A stretch of 64,000 nucleotides of DNA. Source: Daphnia carinata. Taxonomy: Eukaryota > Arthropoda > Branchiopoda > Diplostraca > Daphniidae. The notes beneath the pieces were generated by a model. It searched no databases and had not been told where the DNA came from. It was given only the letters and a program-made list of their open reading frames with translations. The stretch is taken from NCBI RefSeq assembly GCF_022539665.2, contig NC_081337.1:6548679-6612678 (forward strand), given 5' to 3'. A program made the position numbers and the translations under genes. Positions 12,864-24,584 of this stretch are shown piece by piece (position 1 is the stretch's first letter; each line of letters begins with the position of its first letter).

Positions 12864-13011
12864 TTTTCACAGGATTTCCGCATAGCTTATTTTCTATGAA
12901 TCCGTCTTCAGCGATGAGACTCGTCTGCATGATCCGCTGCACTTCAAAGAAAGCCAAATCTATTTTCTGTTTTCGGCAGGACTTGAAGAGCTTGGCTGAC
13001 CCGAGCGCCAT
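12775..13011 (-). promoter_or_regulatory. Upstream ORF overlapping the ALG11 start
   Basis: An ATG at 13011-13009 in strong context (CACCATGG) opens a 78-codon frame that runs past the ALG11 start codon at 12863 in a different frame. If the ALG11 transcript begins upstream of 13011, scanning ribosomes would meet this ATG first. Either transcription starts between 13009 and 12863, or this is a translational brake, or it encodes a separate small protein (MALGSAKLFKSC...). The peptide is not recognised. Confidence 0.4.
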
Positions 13012-14300
13012 GGTGTGACTGCTATGAATAAAAGTAAAAATTTTATCAATTTTACGTAAATTTTCGTTTTACGCTTTAAGTTCTTCATGTAGTTTAATTT
13101 TTAAAAGCGTATACAGCTTAAAATAGAAAATACATGAGAAACAGTTCGCCTTGGCGATGACGCCAAGACAGCAGTATTACCATGAAGTTCAAACTCAATC
13201 CATGGTGGCGCTGGTGTTCATCCACCTCACGACCGGCCCATCGCCAAAGAAAGTCCGAACTTGTTAACTTCTAAGTTACAGCACACTGGCTGTATTAACT
13301 ATCGAGGAGGCCATCGTTATACGTTGTGCAGACAACAGTAACGATTCACGAGCGACCCGAGCACATGTATGACGTCATAGATATCCCTTTCTCTTTAAAT
13401 CCCTTTAAAAAATCTGACATGGAGTGTTAGATTTATTGATGTGCTAAAATAACAGAGAGTATTTTTTTCCAGCAATTTTTTGTTTTGTTTCATTTATTTT
13501 ATTTTTTTTTTTTGCTTTGTTGGTTGCTATGCTGGTATGAAGATATTTCGTCATTTTTTAAACGAATGCGTTCGCATAGTGTCGTATTGTTTGCTTGGCT
13601 CATATATCCTTCTTTTCTCATTTCCGCGCACGGCCTTCACATTCTCTGTTGGAATTCCAATAATAGATGGAAAAGCTTGGGGATGTGTAGACGTGGGCAG
13701 GCCATAGGGAGGACTTCGCGATTGGCGGCTGGTTTTGTTTTGTTTTTTAGTCTGCTGTGATGGACGGACGTAAACGGTTGATCAGTTCGTCACGTAGCCT
13801 GATAAGAAAATCTTTGTCATGATTATTCATTATCTTTGATTTTTTGGATTGTCTTTAGAAAGTTTCTGCAGTCTATAGTGCAACAGGTAATCCAGTGTTA
13901 GACTAGTTGACTTTCTTTTTCCTGTTTTATCAGACATACCAATATGTCGTTTGTTGAATTTCTTCGGGAAAGTGTTGATAGTGCAACGTGTGACGCTTGA
14001 ATTTGGGGGAAAAATATTAATAAAAATTAATAATTGCGAGTTCAGGTGGATATTTTATTTACATATTTCACATAGCAACAATTCCCTACTGTCACATTTA
14101 ATGTTTTCATTATTTAATTGCCTATTGAAGGGTCATGACCCTGAACAGGACATTAAACAGTGGGGTGGGTTTCATTTTTTGAAAGGTCATTTCTCCAGAG
14201 ATATTGGGCTATTTTCTGGAGAAATTCTTAATTTTTAATAGCTTTCAAAGTGGGAGTATTCACATGCATACTCATAAACCTATTGTCATTTCTGTTTGCA
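13012..14300. other. Divergent 5' interval between ALG11 and ATP7
   Basis: The two genes point away from each other, so both promoters and the non-coding first exon(s) of ATP7 must lie here. The ATP7 coding exon is preceded by a good splice acceptor (TTTGCAG ending at 14300), which implies an upstream 5' UTR exon that I could not place. There are T-rich tracts at 13480-13530. Short open frames here look like chance. Confidence 0.5.
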
Positions 14301-14308
14301 GTTTAACC

Positions 14309-17300
14309 ATGGAGGCCACCAAAATATCTTCTTGTGTGATTGACATCCAAGGGATGAGATGCCAAAACTGTGTACGAAATATAGAAAAGACTATCGGTGC
14401 AAAACTAGGAGTTACTAATATTCAAGTTGATCTGGGGAAAAAAGAAGGAATTGTACAATATGACAGAGAATTAGTCAATCCAACTCAGATTTCGGAGTTT
14501 ATTGAAGCCATGGGATTTGCATCCAAAGTAAAAACAACTGATATTTCTCTTGGTAAATTTCTCATTTAATGCAGTTTTTAAGAGCTATTCGTCAGAACTT
14601 TTTGTTTTCAGACTCCCAACAGAATTCTACAAACACAATCTCTGATGAAGTGCAAATAATTAAGAATGCTGAGAATAGTGTAGTCATTGCCCAAAACCAA
14701 AAGTGCTATATTAAAATCAATGGAATGACCTGTGCATCATGTGTTGCAGCAATTGAAAAGCATGCTGTTAAAATGAATGGTAAGTGAAAACTTGTGAAAT
14801 GACTGTTTTTTTTATCTACGTGTAATTTGTTTCACAACTTGTTTATATTTTAGGTGTTTCCAAAATTCTTGTAGCTTTGATGGCTGGCAAGGCAGAAGTT
14901 TTTTATGACAAATCCCTAGTTTCTCCACAAGCCATCTGCGATTGGATTACAGCATTGGGTTTTCCAAGTAGCCTACTGGACGCAACCGATAGGGCAAAAA
15001 ACAACAATGTTATTCAAGAAAATGGGAAAGCACAAGTAGAACTGCATATTGGGGGAATGACCTGCTCGTCCTGTGTTTACAATATCGAAATGCATGTTGC
15101 CAAAATGGACGGTATATTCCAAGCGAGAGTTGCATTATCAACCCAAAAAGGAATGTTCACGTTCGATCCCGATCGAATTGGACCGCGGCAAATCATCGAT
15201 CAAATAATTGTAAATGCTAGTTTCTTTTTATTGAAAATCGAATTCGTTAACTTAACTATTTAACTTACAAACAGAATCTGGGGTTTGAAGCCTCACTGGT
15301 TAATCAAGGAATGGAGAGGTCCATGTCCCATTTAGATCATCGAGATGAAATCCGACGCTGGAGGAATTCTTTTTTGGTCTCACTCATTTTCGGCCTTCCG
15401 TCCATGATTGTTATGACTTACTACATGATTCAAATGGAAGAGGACGAACACCATCATACAAATATGTGCTGCATTGTTCCTGGCCTTTCTTTAGAGAATT
15501 TGCTGCTGTTTATTCTTGCTACGCCCGTACAATTCATTGGTGGCAGACATTTCTATGTTGCCGCATACAAAGGTAATTTCTGCATATGGTGCAATTAAAT
15601 TACAGTTGTATTTAGTAACTTGGTTTTGGTGTTCATAGCAATTCGACATGGAACAACCAATATGGATGTTTTGGTTATGCTGGCCACCACCATTTCATAT
15701 GTGTATAGCGTCGCCGTCTTAGTAGCTTCAATGGCGACTCTACAGTCAACGAGCCCGATGACGTTTTTCGATACGCCTCCTATGCTACTCATCTTCGTCA
15801 GCCTTGGGCGTTGGATGGAAAGTGTAGCCAAGGTATGAACTTAAAATTTTGTAATTTTTGGAGCTGTGAAATATTGCTATACTTCTTTCGTAGGGTAAAA
15901 CGTCCGAAGCCCTTGCTCGATTGTTGAGCCTTCAAGCAACTGAAGCAACATTGGTTGTACTTGGAGTTGACGAAGAAGTTGTGAGCGAACGGAACATCCC
16001 TGTAGAACTTGTCCAGAGAGGAGATATTCTCAAACTGTTACCAGGAGCCAAAGTCCCTGTGGACGGAAAAGTATGTGATTTGCATAGACCAACATGATGC
16101 TAAACATAATCATTATACTCAAAAGCTACGTTTGTGACATCTTTTTTTTAAGGTTATTAGCGGCTCATCAACGTGTGACGAATCCTTAATCACAGGCGAG
16201 TCAATGCCCGTTCTGAAAGGGAAGGATTCTATGGTCATCGGAGGCTCAGTTAACCAGCATGGACGGCTTTTCATGGTGGCAACCCACGTCGGGCAAGATG
16301 CAACGTTAGCTCAAATCGTCCGACTTGTGGAAGACGCGCAAACCAGTAAAGCACCCATACAACAGCTTGCAGACAAAGTGGCGAGCTATTTCGTTCCATT
16401 GGTTGTCACCGTGTCCGTGATGACTTTAGTCGCTTGGATTATTGTTGGGTTCGTCAACGTTGACCTCCTTCCTGTTTCTGATATGGAGAGAGAAGCTTAC
16501 AGTCAGGTAATTTATGCTGCGGCTTTAAATAAAACACTGAATAATGTACTTTTGCAATTCTACTAGGCAGAATTGACGTTTCAGTTCGCTTTTCGGTGCG
16601 CCTTGACCGTCCTGTCAATCGCCTGCCCTTGCTCCTTAGGTCTAGCTACACCAACAGCGGTCATGGTAGGAACAGGAGTAGGTGCGACCAACGGAATATT
16701 AATCAAGGTAAAATTTCAGTGATTTTTTTTTCATACTTTATTTCAATTTTTATAAAACTTTGAATAAACTCTGAAAAATGTAGGGTGCTGAACCTCTGGA
16801 AAATGCGCATAAAGTCAAGACCGTTGTCTTTGACAAAACAGGGACTATCACCCGAGGATTTCCTATGGTAACAACCATTATTCAGCTAGTGGATAACGCC
16901 ATCTTCTATTTACCGAAAATGATGGCCATAATCGGAATTGCCGAAAGCAATAGTGAACACCCGATAGCTTCAGCTATAACGAAATTTGTTAAAGAAGCCC
17001 TCAAGACAGATTTAGTCGCAAAATGCACGGATTTTAATGTAAGTAGTTTTAACATAAGTTCTTGCAGCAATTGTATTAGCGCTCTCTTTATATAGACTGT
17101 TCCTGGTTGTGGTCTTCGTTGCCAAGTGTCAAATCTTGATGAGATGGAGAAATCATTGTTGCAGTCACCCTTAGCTCAGGAACGTTTGAAAGGATCGTTG
17201 AGTAAACGTGATCCCAGCTCACCATCTTCTCAGGTCGTCATTGATACGTCCATGCTTAAACCGACTTTGGTGGCTCTGAGTCGTTCCGAAAGCAACAAGA

Positions 17301-18549
17301 ATTCCTTTTTTGAGTAATTATCTCCTCACTTCACAAATGTTCCTTGTGATAGGTTATGAACTGGCATAATTCTATATAACTAGTGTTCTAATCGGTAACC
17401 GTGAGTGGATACGGCGCAATGGTCTTGACGTGCCTGCTGAGGTAGAATCCAAAATGCGTGAACTCGAACGTATGGGCCAGACGGTGGTACTATGTGCCAT
17501 TGGTGGTGTACTAGTCTGTGCAATTGCTGTCGCCGATACAGTAAAACCAGAAGCCCATCTTACCATCTACACACTAAAAAAGATGGGTCTCAACGTGGCT
17601 TTGCTCACCGGCGATAACAAGAAAACAGCCAAGGCTATTGCACGTCAGGTAATTTAGGTTTTACATGAAAATAATAGTGGCCTGATTTTTTAAATGTATT
17701 ATATCTTACATTTTCTTTGATAGGTGGGCATCAGTACGGTTTATGCCGAAGTTTTACCTTCGCACAAAGTTGCCAAGATCCGTCTGCTGCAAGCGAAAGG
17801 CGAGAAAGTTGCAATGGTGGGCGATGGCGTTAATGATTCGCCTGCTTTGGCTCAGGTACTTTGACTGTCAATATAAAATAAAATCGATTACTGGATGCAC
17901 TTATTTTACTTGAAAGGCGGATGTAGGCATTGCAATCGCTTCAGGAACTGACGTTGCGGTTGAGGCGGCAGATGTAGTGCTCATTCGTAATGACTTGCTG
18001 GACGTCGTGGCTTGCTTGGATCTTTCTTACCGGACAGTCAAACGCATTCGTCTCAATTTTCTTCTTGCTTCCATTTACAATTTAATTGGAATTCCCATTG
18101 CCGCGGGAGTCTTTTCTCCATTGGGGATCCACCTGCAGCCCTGGATGGGCTCGGCTGCCATGGCGTTGTCTTCTGTTAGCGTAGTGTGCTCATCACTACT
18201 GCTGAAGTGTTATCGAAAGCCAGCCAAAGAGAAGTTGGAGACGTTTTCCTACGTTAAAGCAAGAGATACAAGAAATATATCCACCAGTGATGACGATCTT
18301 TCACTTCATGGAGAAGTTACATCAAAAAGTTTGGGATCCTTTTCTGCCATAAACAGGTAAATTATATTCTTTCCATTTGGATAACGCAGTACCATAAATT
18401 CATTATCATTTTTCGGTAGGATTCTGCGTGTCAAACCGTCGACTCATTCGCTGTTGGTCGGCACGGACACCGAGGACGTCGAAGTAGGTGACGCTTCCCA
18501 TCATGATGCTTCGGAATCCTACCCTCTGCGTAAAATGGTTAGTGCATAA
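14309..18549 (+). CDS. ATP7: Copper-transporting P1B-type ATPase ATP7
   Basis: Pumps Cu(I) out of the cytosol into the secretory pathway or out of the cell. Fourteen coding exons: 14309-14552, 14612-14779, 14854-15209, 15275-15572, 15639-15832, 15894-16070, 16153-16506, 16567-16707, 16784-17038, 17096-17313, 17384-17648, 17724-17855, 17917-18356 and 18420-18549; 1123 residues. Three N-terminal heavy-metal domains: CQNC (18-21, in the variant GMRCQNC), CASC (122-125) and CSSC (208-211). Actuator motif TGES starts at 493, transmembrane copper site CPC at 617-619, phosphorylation site DKTGT at 661, nucleotide-site SEHPIA, hinge GDGVNDSPA at 923, and the last helices carry the YN and MxxSS copper residues ([17 protein letters not shown]). 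The start has a good context (AACCATGG) and sits just after a splice acceptor. Human ATP7A/B have six metal-binding domains; three is within the invertebrate range. The C-terminus contains an LL pair (STHSLLVG), a possible sorting signal. Confidence 0.96.
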
Positions 18550-19311
18550 CAGTAGGGTTTTCAGTTTTGTACGTATTCTACGTTATTTTTATTTCTTTTT
18601 ATTTTTTTAATTCTGGGGAAGTCTTAAAGCCCAAGACCATAAGCGATAGACTAAATATTTTTTTGAAACCGTAAAGAACAAGTGCTCTTAATGTGGGCTG
18701 CACAAACTCGTTTTTATCGCCTTCTGCTGCCGTTATCGCGACGTTTCCCATAAATGTTTTTGCGCGCCTGTGCTATTGGCGTGAGTGCGATCCTATTATC
18801 CAGAAATGTTTTCATATTATTCAGGAATGTTTCAAAATTTAGTTGTAACTGTGTACTATTTTTCCAAGTTCGATGAAAAATTTGTCGAAAAGGGCGTTAA
18901 ATGCAAATTATAGCAAACGGGATTCGAATGAGTAAAGGATGGGGATAAGATGGAATCATGGAGATGAAGTATAAATGTTTTTGAACTGTCAATATTCATA
19001 CTGTATAAATCGGAGAATTCGTTTAAAAAGAATTTGTAGGCAAACTCGTTATACTCGAATAAGGAGAAGTGCGAAGGCCAAACATGAGGAATTTTTTAAG
19101 AATGAACTCCCTTGGGGAGCACTTACGAGCTAACAAACAACAATGTTCTAGAAAGTGCTCGGAAGGAATCGTAAAAAAATCCATCACTAAGTTGAATCAC
19201 GTGCTACTGCTCACGCTAAGAAACGAGAGAGAGCGGCCAAACGGGTAACAAGATAGAAGAGAACGAGAAGTGTGTCTTTGCGCTTTTCAGGTCTGCGGAT
19301 TTTTTTTTTGT
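18550..19311. other. Convergent 3' interval between ATP7 and the MCT-like gene
   Basis: About 760 bases between two stop codons that face each other. No coding signal or RNA gene recognised; it must hold both 3' UTRs. Confidence 0.5.
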
Positions 19312-22300
19312 CTAAATGGGCGTGCTGGAGATCGTCTTGTCAGATGGGCCTAGTTTGACAGATTCCTTAGTTCTGATAAACGTCGACCTCCCCTGCTGGT
19401 TCTCTACTTTAGCCAGCATTCCGGTTTCGAGACTGTCAGCACGAATGTTGACAGACATGCGCGATTTGATGTGCTGGAAGGCCGGAAGAAGAACTAGGAT
19501 AGCTCCAGAGAGAATGATAAAGATACCAGCAATGTAAAACGACAAATCGTAAGAGCCTGCAATTCAATTTGAAGAAGTTATTTTCAAAAATAATTTTAGC
19601 TTGCATCCGAACTGTACTATACCGGTTAAATCGCTGATCCAGCCGGCCAAAGGCGGTCCAATCAAATTGGCGACGCCTTGGAAAAGGAGCAGCAGTCCGT
19701 AAGCGTTGACGAAGCGTTCGAGCGAGATCAATTCGACTAGAATGGCCGAGACTAGCGAATAATTGGCCGCAATGCTCAAGCCAAAAAGGCCCGCTGCTGT
19801 TTCTAACCAGGGAGATCCCGGTAGAAGAGGGACGACAGCTGTTGACAATCCACAAAGCAGCATACTAGCAGAGTAGATCCAAGTTGGGTTGGCCCAAGAT
19901 CGATCTCCAAGGTAGCCCATGATAATCTGGAAAAGAAGGTCGTCTTCAATTTGTGCCGGACATCACTTACAATGGAATATCGTACGTACCACTCCTAGCG
20001 TGTTGAGAATGCCAACAATCGACAAAAGGAAGGAAGGCTCTTCGGATTGCCTTCCCCCGGACGGAACGTTATTCAAAAATTCGTCTATTAAATCCTCGTC
20101 CTTGGGTTGACCTTGAGTTTTCGCCCAATCCGTCAAATAAATGTAAGGAACATGGTAGCTAGGAAACAAACGACCAAAAAAAAAAAAGAAAGAGAACGAT
20201 CAAGTCAGCCGTTTTCGTGTCATTTCTCACTGTTGGAGCAACTATTGCACGCGACTTGAATCCCAAATTGCGTGGTTGCTACCGATCACGGTTTTATCAA
20301 GAAAACCGACTACGGGTTCAAGAAGTAAGATGTTAATGTAACTACAATGTCAGCATACCAACAGTAGAGAAGGCCGTTGGAAATGGCGAACATGACGAAA
20401 CTTGGATTGGACAAGTAAGAGAAATCGAACATGAAGACCTCGCGCAATTCCTCCAGATAATCCCAACAGGCCTATTTTAAATCAATGACAACTCAAAAAT
20501 TTGGAAGAAAAAAGGTATCGGTATGCAACTTACGCCTTCCTTTTCCCTTGCGATAGTTGTTATAGAATTGCGATAAATATCAGGACAAGAAGAGGCCCGA
20601 AGCCTGTAGCGTGGCAGATTGAGCATAGCTCCGCGGTAAGTTAATGACCGCTTCTTAATTTTCAATCCGTTGAGGTAAGCCGCATGCCAATGGTGACCGT
20701 GAGGATGTATTACTTCTTTGTTGGTCAATAAGGCAGCGGCCGTGTCCTTGGAATCAATTGGATCCTTGCATTTTTTGGGCGAAGCCTCGGGGATGGCTAT
20801 CGATTGCTCCGCTTCTTTGTTTTCGTTTTCGACTACGTAACCATCGAATAGGGTGGGATAGTTGGCTAACACGATTCCGTAGAGACGGGGATTATTGGTA
20901 ATGGTCATTAGGACTTCGTGCGGGATTTTGTCACCATGGCGTAAGAATGTCGGCAAATTAATGAGAGAATTACAGAGTCGAGTGTCCTCGTCGCGTTCGA
21001 ATTCCAAGTAAGTTGAATCCGCAGCGGCTTTGATTTCCATTAAAACTGCAGGTGAATCGCTTGATAACCTCTGATGCTCTGTGTCGCTCTCGCTGCAGTT
21101 GCGTGAGCGAAATCCGGTGGATGCCTGTTCGGAAGTTGATCGACTCATTTTACCCTTGGCATTTCCGCGCAGATTACCAGGCCCTTCCACTTCTCTCATT
21201 AGTGCGCCACAGATGACAATGTTGAGGAAGAGTCCGGATAAAATCAGCATGGCGCCTCTCCACCCGTACTCTTTAATGAGGTACTGCGTCACTGGAGCAA
21301 AGATGAAGGTACCAATACCACTCCCGCAAACGGCCAATCCGGTGGCTAGTGATAGGCGCTTATCGAAATAAAAAGCCACCACGGCGATGGCGGCAACGTA
21401 ACACAGCGAAAGACCCAATCCGGCGATTAAGAACGTAAAGAACAGCGCTTCCACCGAATCTGTTGTGCGAGTAATCCAGACAAGGTTTTACATTCATCGC
21501 CTATCGTGCTCTCCCGTCTCCGAAAACAACTGGCTTAACCTTACTTGATAGTGAAGTGAGAAATAATCCGATGGCTGCAACGATAGATCCGGCGATTGTA
21601 ACCGCCCGGCAACCGAAACGGTCAGTCAGTGAAGAGGCCAGCGGTCCGGAGAGTAGCGGAGTGGCCATAAACAAGCTGCCGATGACTGCAGTGTAGCCTT
21701 TAGATTCTTGGAAGTAATCAAGGAGTTCTGCATAGATGACTCCAAAGGAGAAAGTAATTCCATCAGCAATCAAGTGGATGACGAAGCTGGCTGCTACGAT
21801 GACCCAACCCCAACCTTAGAAAGAAATTGGAATGTTCAACACAGCAGCATCATTTCAATAATAGTCCAACGAACCTCCGTCCGGTGCCAAGTTGACGTCA
21901 TCCTCTTCTTCCTCCGCACCCTGGCCGGTCAGGTCGCTTTCGCTGACGCTCCAAGATGTCGCTTCTGCGTTATTGGCAAAGGAACAAAACAATGCAGATG
22001 ACTATCTTTATCGTTTCAAATTGGGGTTTCGTTAAAAAACATCACGCTGTTTGCCAATCGTCAATGTCAAAGTGTTGGCAACAATACGTGATCGCGTACG
22101 AGCCAAGAATTTCGAATTCACATACTTAACGCCCCGCCATTCAAATCAGTTATTTCCAAGGCTTAACTGTGACTCTACAGTACTGCGCTCTACATCGGAA
22201 TCGGCTTACTGTTGAGCTTTTCACCGCCGAAACGTCAAAAGATCAATAAAATGATCCGATTTTGAAGATTGTTCTCGCAAACATTCCCCGAAAAATAATA

Positions 22301-23135
22301 AAAACAAAGAAGCACGTGATGTTTTTCGTTCACTTTGGCAAAAACAAGAAATTCGGGGCCAAGAAACGCAATACTATGGGCTACCTTCTGTTATAAATAA
22401 ACTTGGCGTGCCCAAAGAACGAATCCGTCAACTTGCAAAACTATTCTGATTAGTTACACATTGTTGCCAATGTTGAGGGTCAGGTGTATCAAGCGGGAAA
22501 GTTTAAAATTTTCAAAAAAGTAAATAACGAGAGCTTCGCCAGCAAAATTCTGCATTTCGTAAAGAGAAGCAACTAAAAGCGTCGCACAAATTTTGTTTCT
22601 TGGCTTGTTCAGCAGGAATTCTATTAATAATTAGCGTGTTGCGTGAGTGCATATCGCACAGCACTGCGATCACGAAGGTGGCGTGTGATAACGAAGCAAA
22701 AAAAAGGAAGAAGCGAAGAAAAAGAAGATAGATTACACGATCGTATAACTCGAATATGTAGAAATTACCTGATTGGCTGCGGTAAGAGCAATCAACGGCG
22801 CCGTCGTTCAAACTCAAGTTGTCGTCGTCGTCGTTATCGTTGCTGATGTCGTCGAGGGAGCACCGAAAGTGGACTTTCAGACTAGCGGCAGAATGGCGAG
22901 CAGCTGTCGATGGCTGTTGTTCCGTCAGTGTCTCCATGAGTCGCCGGACGGCGGCCGCTTCCGATGTTGTGTCCGTCTTGTAGCTTTGCGCATCTTGAAT
23001 AGGTACGGCGACCGAGTCTTCCTCTTCTTCATTAGCAGCAACGCTTCCTTTCCGCTCGCTGGTCAGCCTCTCGACATGTCGGATGACGGCCCATGACTGA
23101 CTTCTAGCCAAAACATCTTTATGGTTGTCTTCCAT
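19312..23135 (-). CDS. Monocarboxylate transporter-like protein (SLC16 family, major facilitator)
   Basis: Twelve-helix membrane carrier of the SLC16/MCT family. Minus-strand exons: 22769-23135, 21875-21964, 21545-21814, 20534-21459, 20359-20471, 19990-20158, 19623-19926 and 19312-19556; 827 residues, longer than the typical 450-600. A cytosolic N-tail of about 140 residues is acidic and ends with the family signature APDGGWGWVIVAASFVIHLI (helix 1). The second half starts after a very long loop (about 210 residues following ALMREVEGPGN) that contains serine/acidic and basic stretches. The helix-8 segment reads GILNTLGVIIMGYLGDRSW: where MCT1 has the proton/substrate pair Asp...Arg (DMVARP), this protein has Asn and Val. 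The start ATG at 23135-23133 is the first in frame; an in-frame GTG extension upstream is not used in animals. Substrate unknown; an orphan insect-type MCT is the best description. Confidence 0.88.
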
Positions 23136-23315
23136 TGTTTTTGATTGCAGTGCGATTGGACGTAGGGTTGTTCGACACACAGTGCATTAGTAAAGCACAC
23201 ACGTAAAATTCGGGGGGAAGAAATAATTGATGCGTTTAAAGAAGACGCGCGAAAAACAGCGAGGTAAAAGTGGTAAGTGAAAAAGACAAATATTGCACAA
23301 CTCCCGCGATTCTAA
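23136..23315. other. 5' flank of the MCT-like gene
   Basis: Presumed 5' UTR and promoter of the MCT-like gene. The in-frame upstream extension begins only with GTG. No recognised motif. Confidence 0.35.
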
Positions 23316-23589
23316 TTATTTGGCCGTTCCTAGAATCCTTTGACACGTTTCGTTGTCCGGCCCGAAAATACGTCGTGACGACTCGGGCGACGGCTGCCGA
23401 CGATCTGACCGGCTCCTGAGCTGTGTCCGCCAGTGATCGGGTTGTTTTCTCATCGAGACTAAAGACTCCCGCGTCTTGTTAGGGACCCAAAAGGCTTTAG
23501 TACGGCTTATCCCCAAGCTACTTTGACGACAAGTTGCTGGCGGTGGTAAAGGCGACTCAAGTTTGGCCATGCGTCGGTGCATTGGTGGC
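23316..23589 (-). other. Unassigned coding-like terminal exon
   Basis: On the minus strand a consensus-like splice acceptor (TTCTTTCAAATAG, ending next to 23589) is followed by 90 open codons to a TAA at 23316-23318. The peptide is basic and proline/serine-rich (PPMHRRMAKLESPLPPPATC ... GTAK). There are no domains I recognise and no obvious upstream partner exon. It lies just upstream of the MCT-like gene on the same strand. It could be the 3' exon of an unrecognised gene or a chance open frame. Confidence 0.25.
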
Positions 23590-24395
23590 CTATTTGAAAG
23601 AATTTCAATAATCATTTAATTCATCGACTGCACAATAGGCTGATTACATATTGTCTCTATCGACAAGAAAGGCACCAAGGGCGTAGTCCCATTGTCTGAC
23701 CACAGATTGGAATTGAAATAACCTTTGGGATGAAATTAATCATTTGGGGGATCAGACAGATTGCAACGACCTCGGTTTGTTACAGAGGTAAGTCGTACGG
23801 AGCAAACATTATCACATACGATAATATGGTCGTCAATCATTCACATGGTTCAAATAAAGTGTTAAATTTCATTTTTGAGATAATCTATAAAGTATGATTG
23901 CATCACAGCCGACTCCGCACAGCATGGATACAGTGATGCATGCATGCGACATTGGATTTAATGCAGTGCAGTTTACGGATTTAGGTCAAGGGACTAGACA
24001 ATATCACGCTTTTCACGACCAAGCAGTTTTCTTGTGAATATTTATATAAAAAAATTCAGCTCCCCCCCACTCCTTTACATTTATATTTTTTTGTTTTTCA
24101 GAGTTGTGCAAATATGAAAAGCGCTGATAGCGTGTGCGCAAAAGTAGCACGCCCGCATTGCGGATAGACATCCGCGATGCAGCGTGAAAACAGTTTCCTG
24201 CAGACACAGAACGCACACAGCCTTAAGCAACAACAAAGCGAACTTTGATCCCGAAAAGAGGTAATAACAGTAAATTCAAATTCCTTTCGAAGTTGCTGTG
24301 ATTTCAGTGTCTGCCAGCTTATCTCCATGGTTCAAAATCTATCTGTTTATCATGTTGTTTACATACAAAAATGAATGAAGTGTTAATCTGTACAG

Positions 24396-24584
24396 GACAA
24401 TGTCACCAGAGAACATTCACCCTATGGCTACGGCCAAAAAAGTTTCGTCATTTACGGTTACGGTATTGCCATTCTGAGTATAATACAACTAACTGTCGCC
24501 ACCAAAGACTACTCAGATGGCCGAAACTGTGTGTTGAAACCACGGGTCAGCGTAGTACTATATTACACACGCTGCTTTTATTAA
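24396..24584 (+). other. Unassigned coding-like terminal exon with one hydrophobic helix
   Basis: A plus-strand acceptor-like CTGTACAG (ending at 24395) is followed by 62 open codons and TAA at 24582-24584. The peptide starts DNVTREHSPYGYGQKSFVIY and has a single hydrophobic stretch (GYGIAILSIIQLTVAT), then KDYSDGRNCVLKPRVSV. The composition looks protein-like, but the family is not recognised. A possible first exon at about 23730-23791 (MKLIIWGIRQIATTSVCYRG followed by GTAAGT) is in the wrong splice phase for this frame, so the gene model is incomplete. Confidence 0.25.

Noticed and set aside
18890-18930. ATTCGAATCCCG-like sequence resembling a tRNA T arm on the minus strand
   Set aside because: No T stem, no box A at the right distance, no acceptor pairing.
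23136-23180. N-terminal extension of the MCT-like protein
   Set aside because: It would begin with GTG; the ATG at 23135 is the first proper start in frame.
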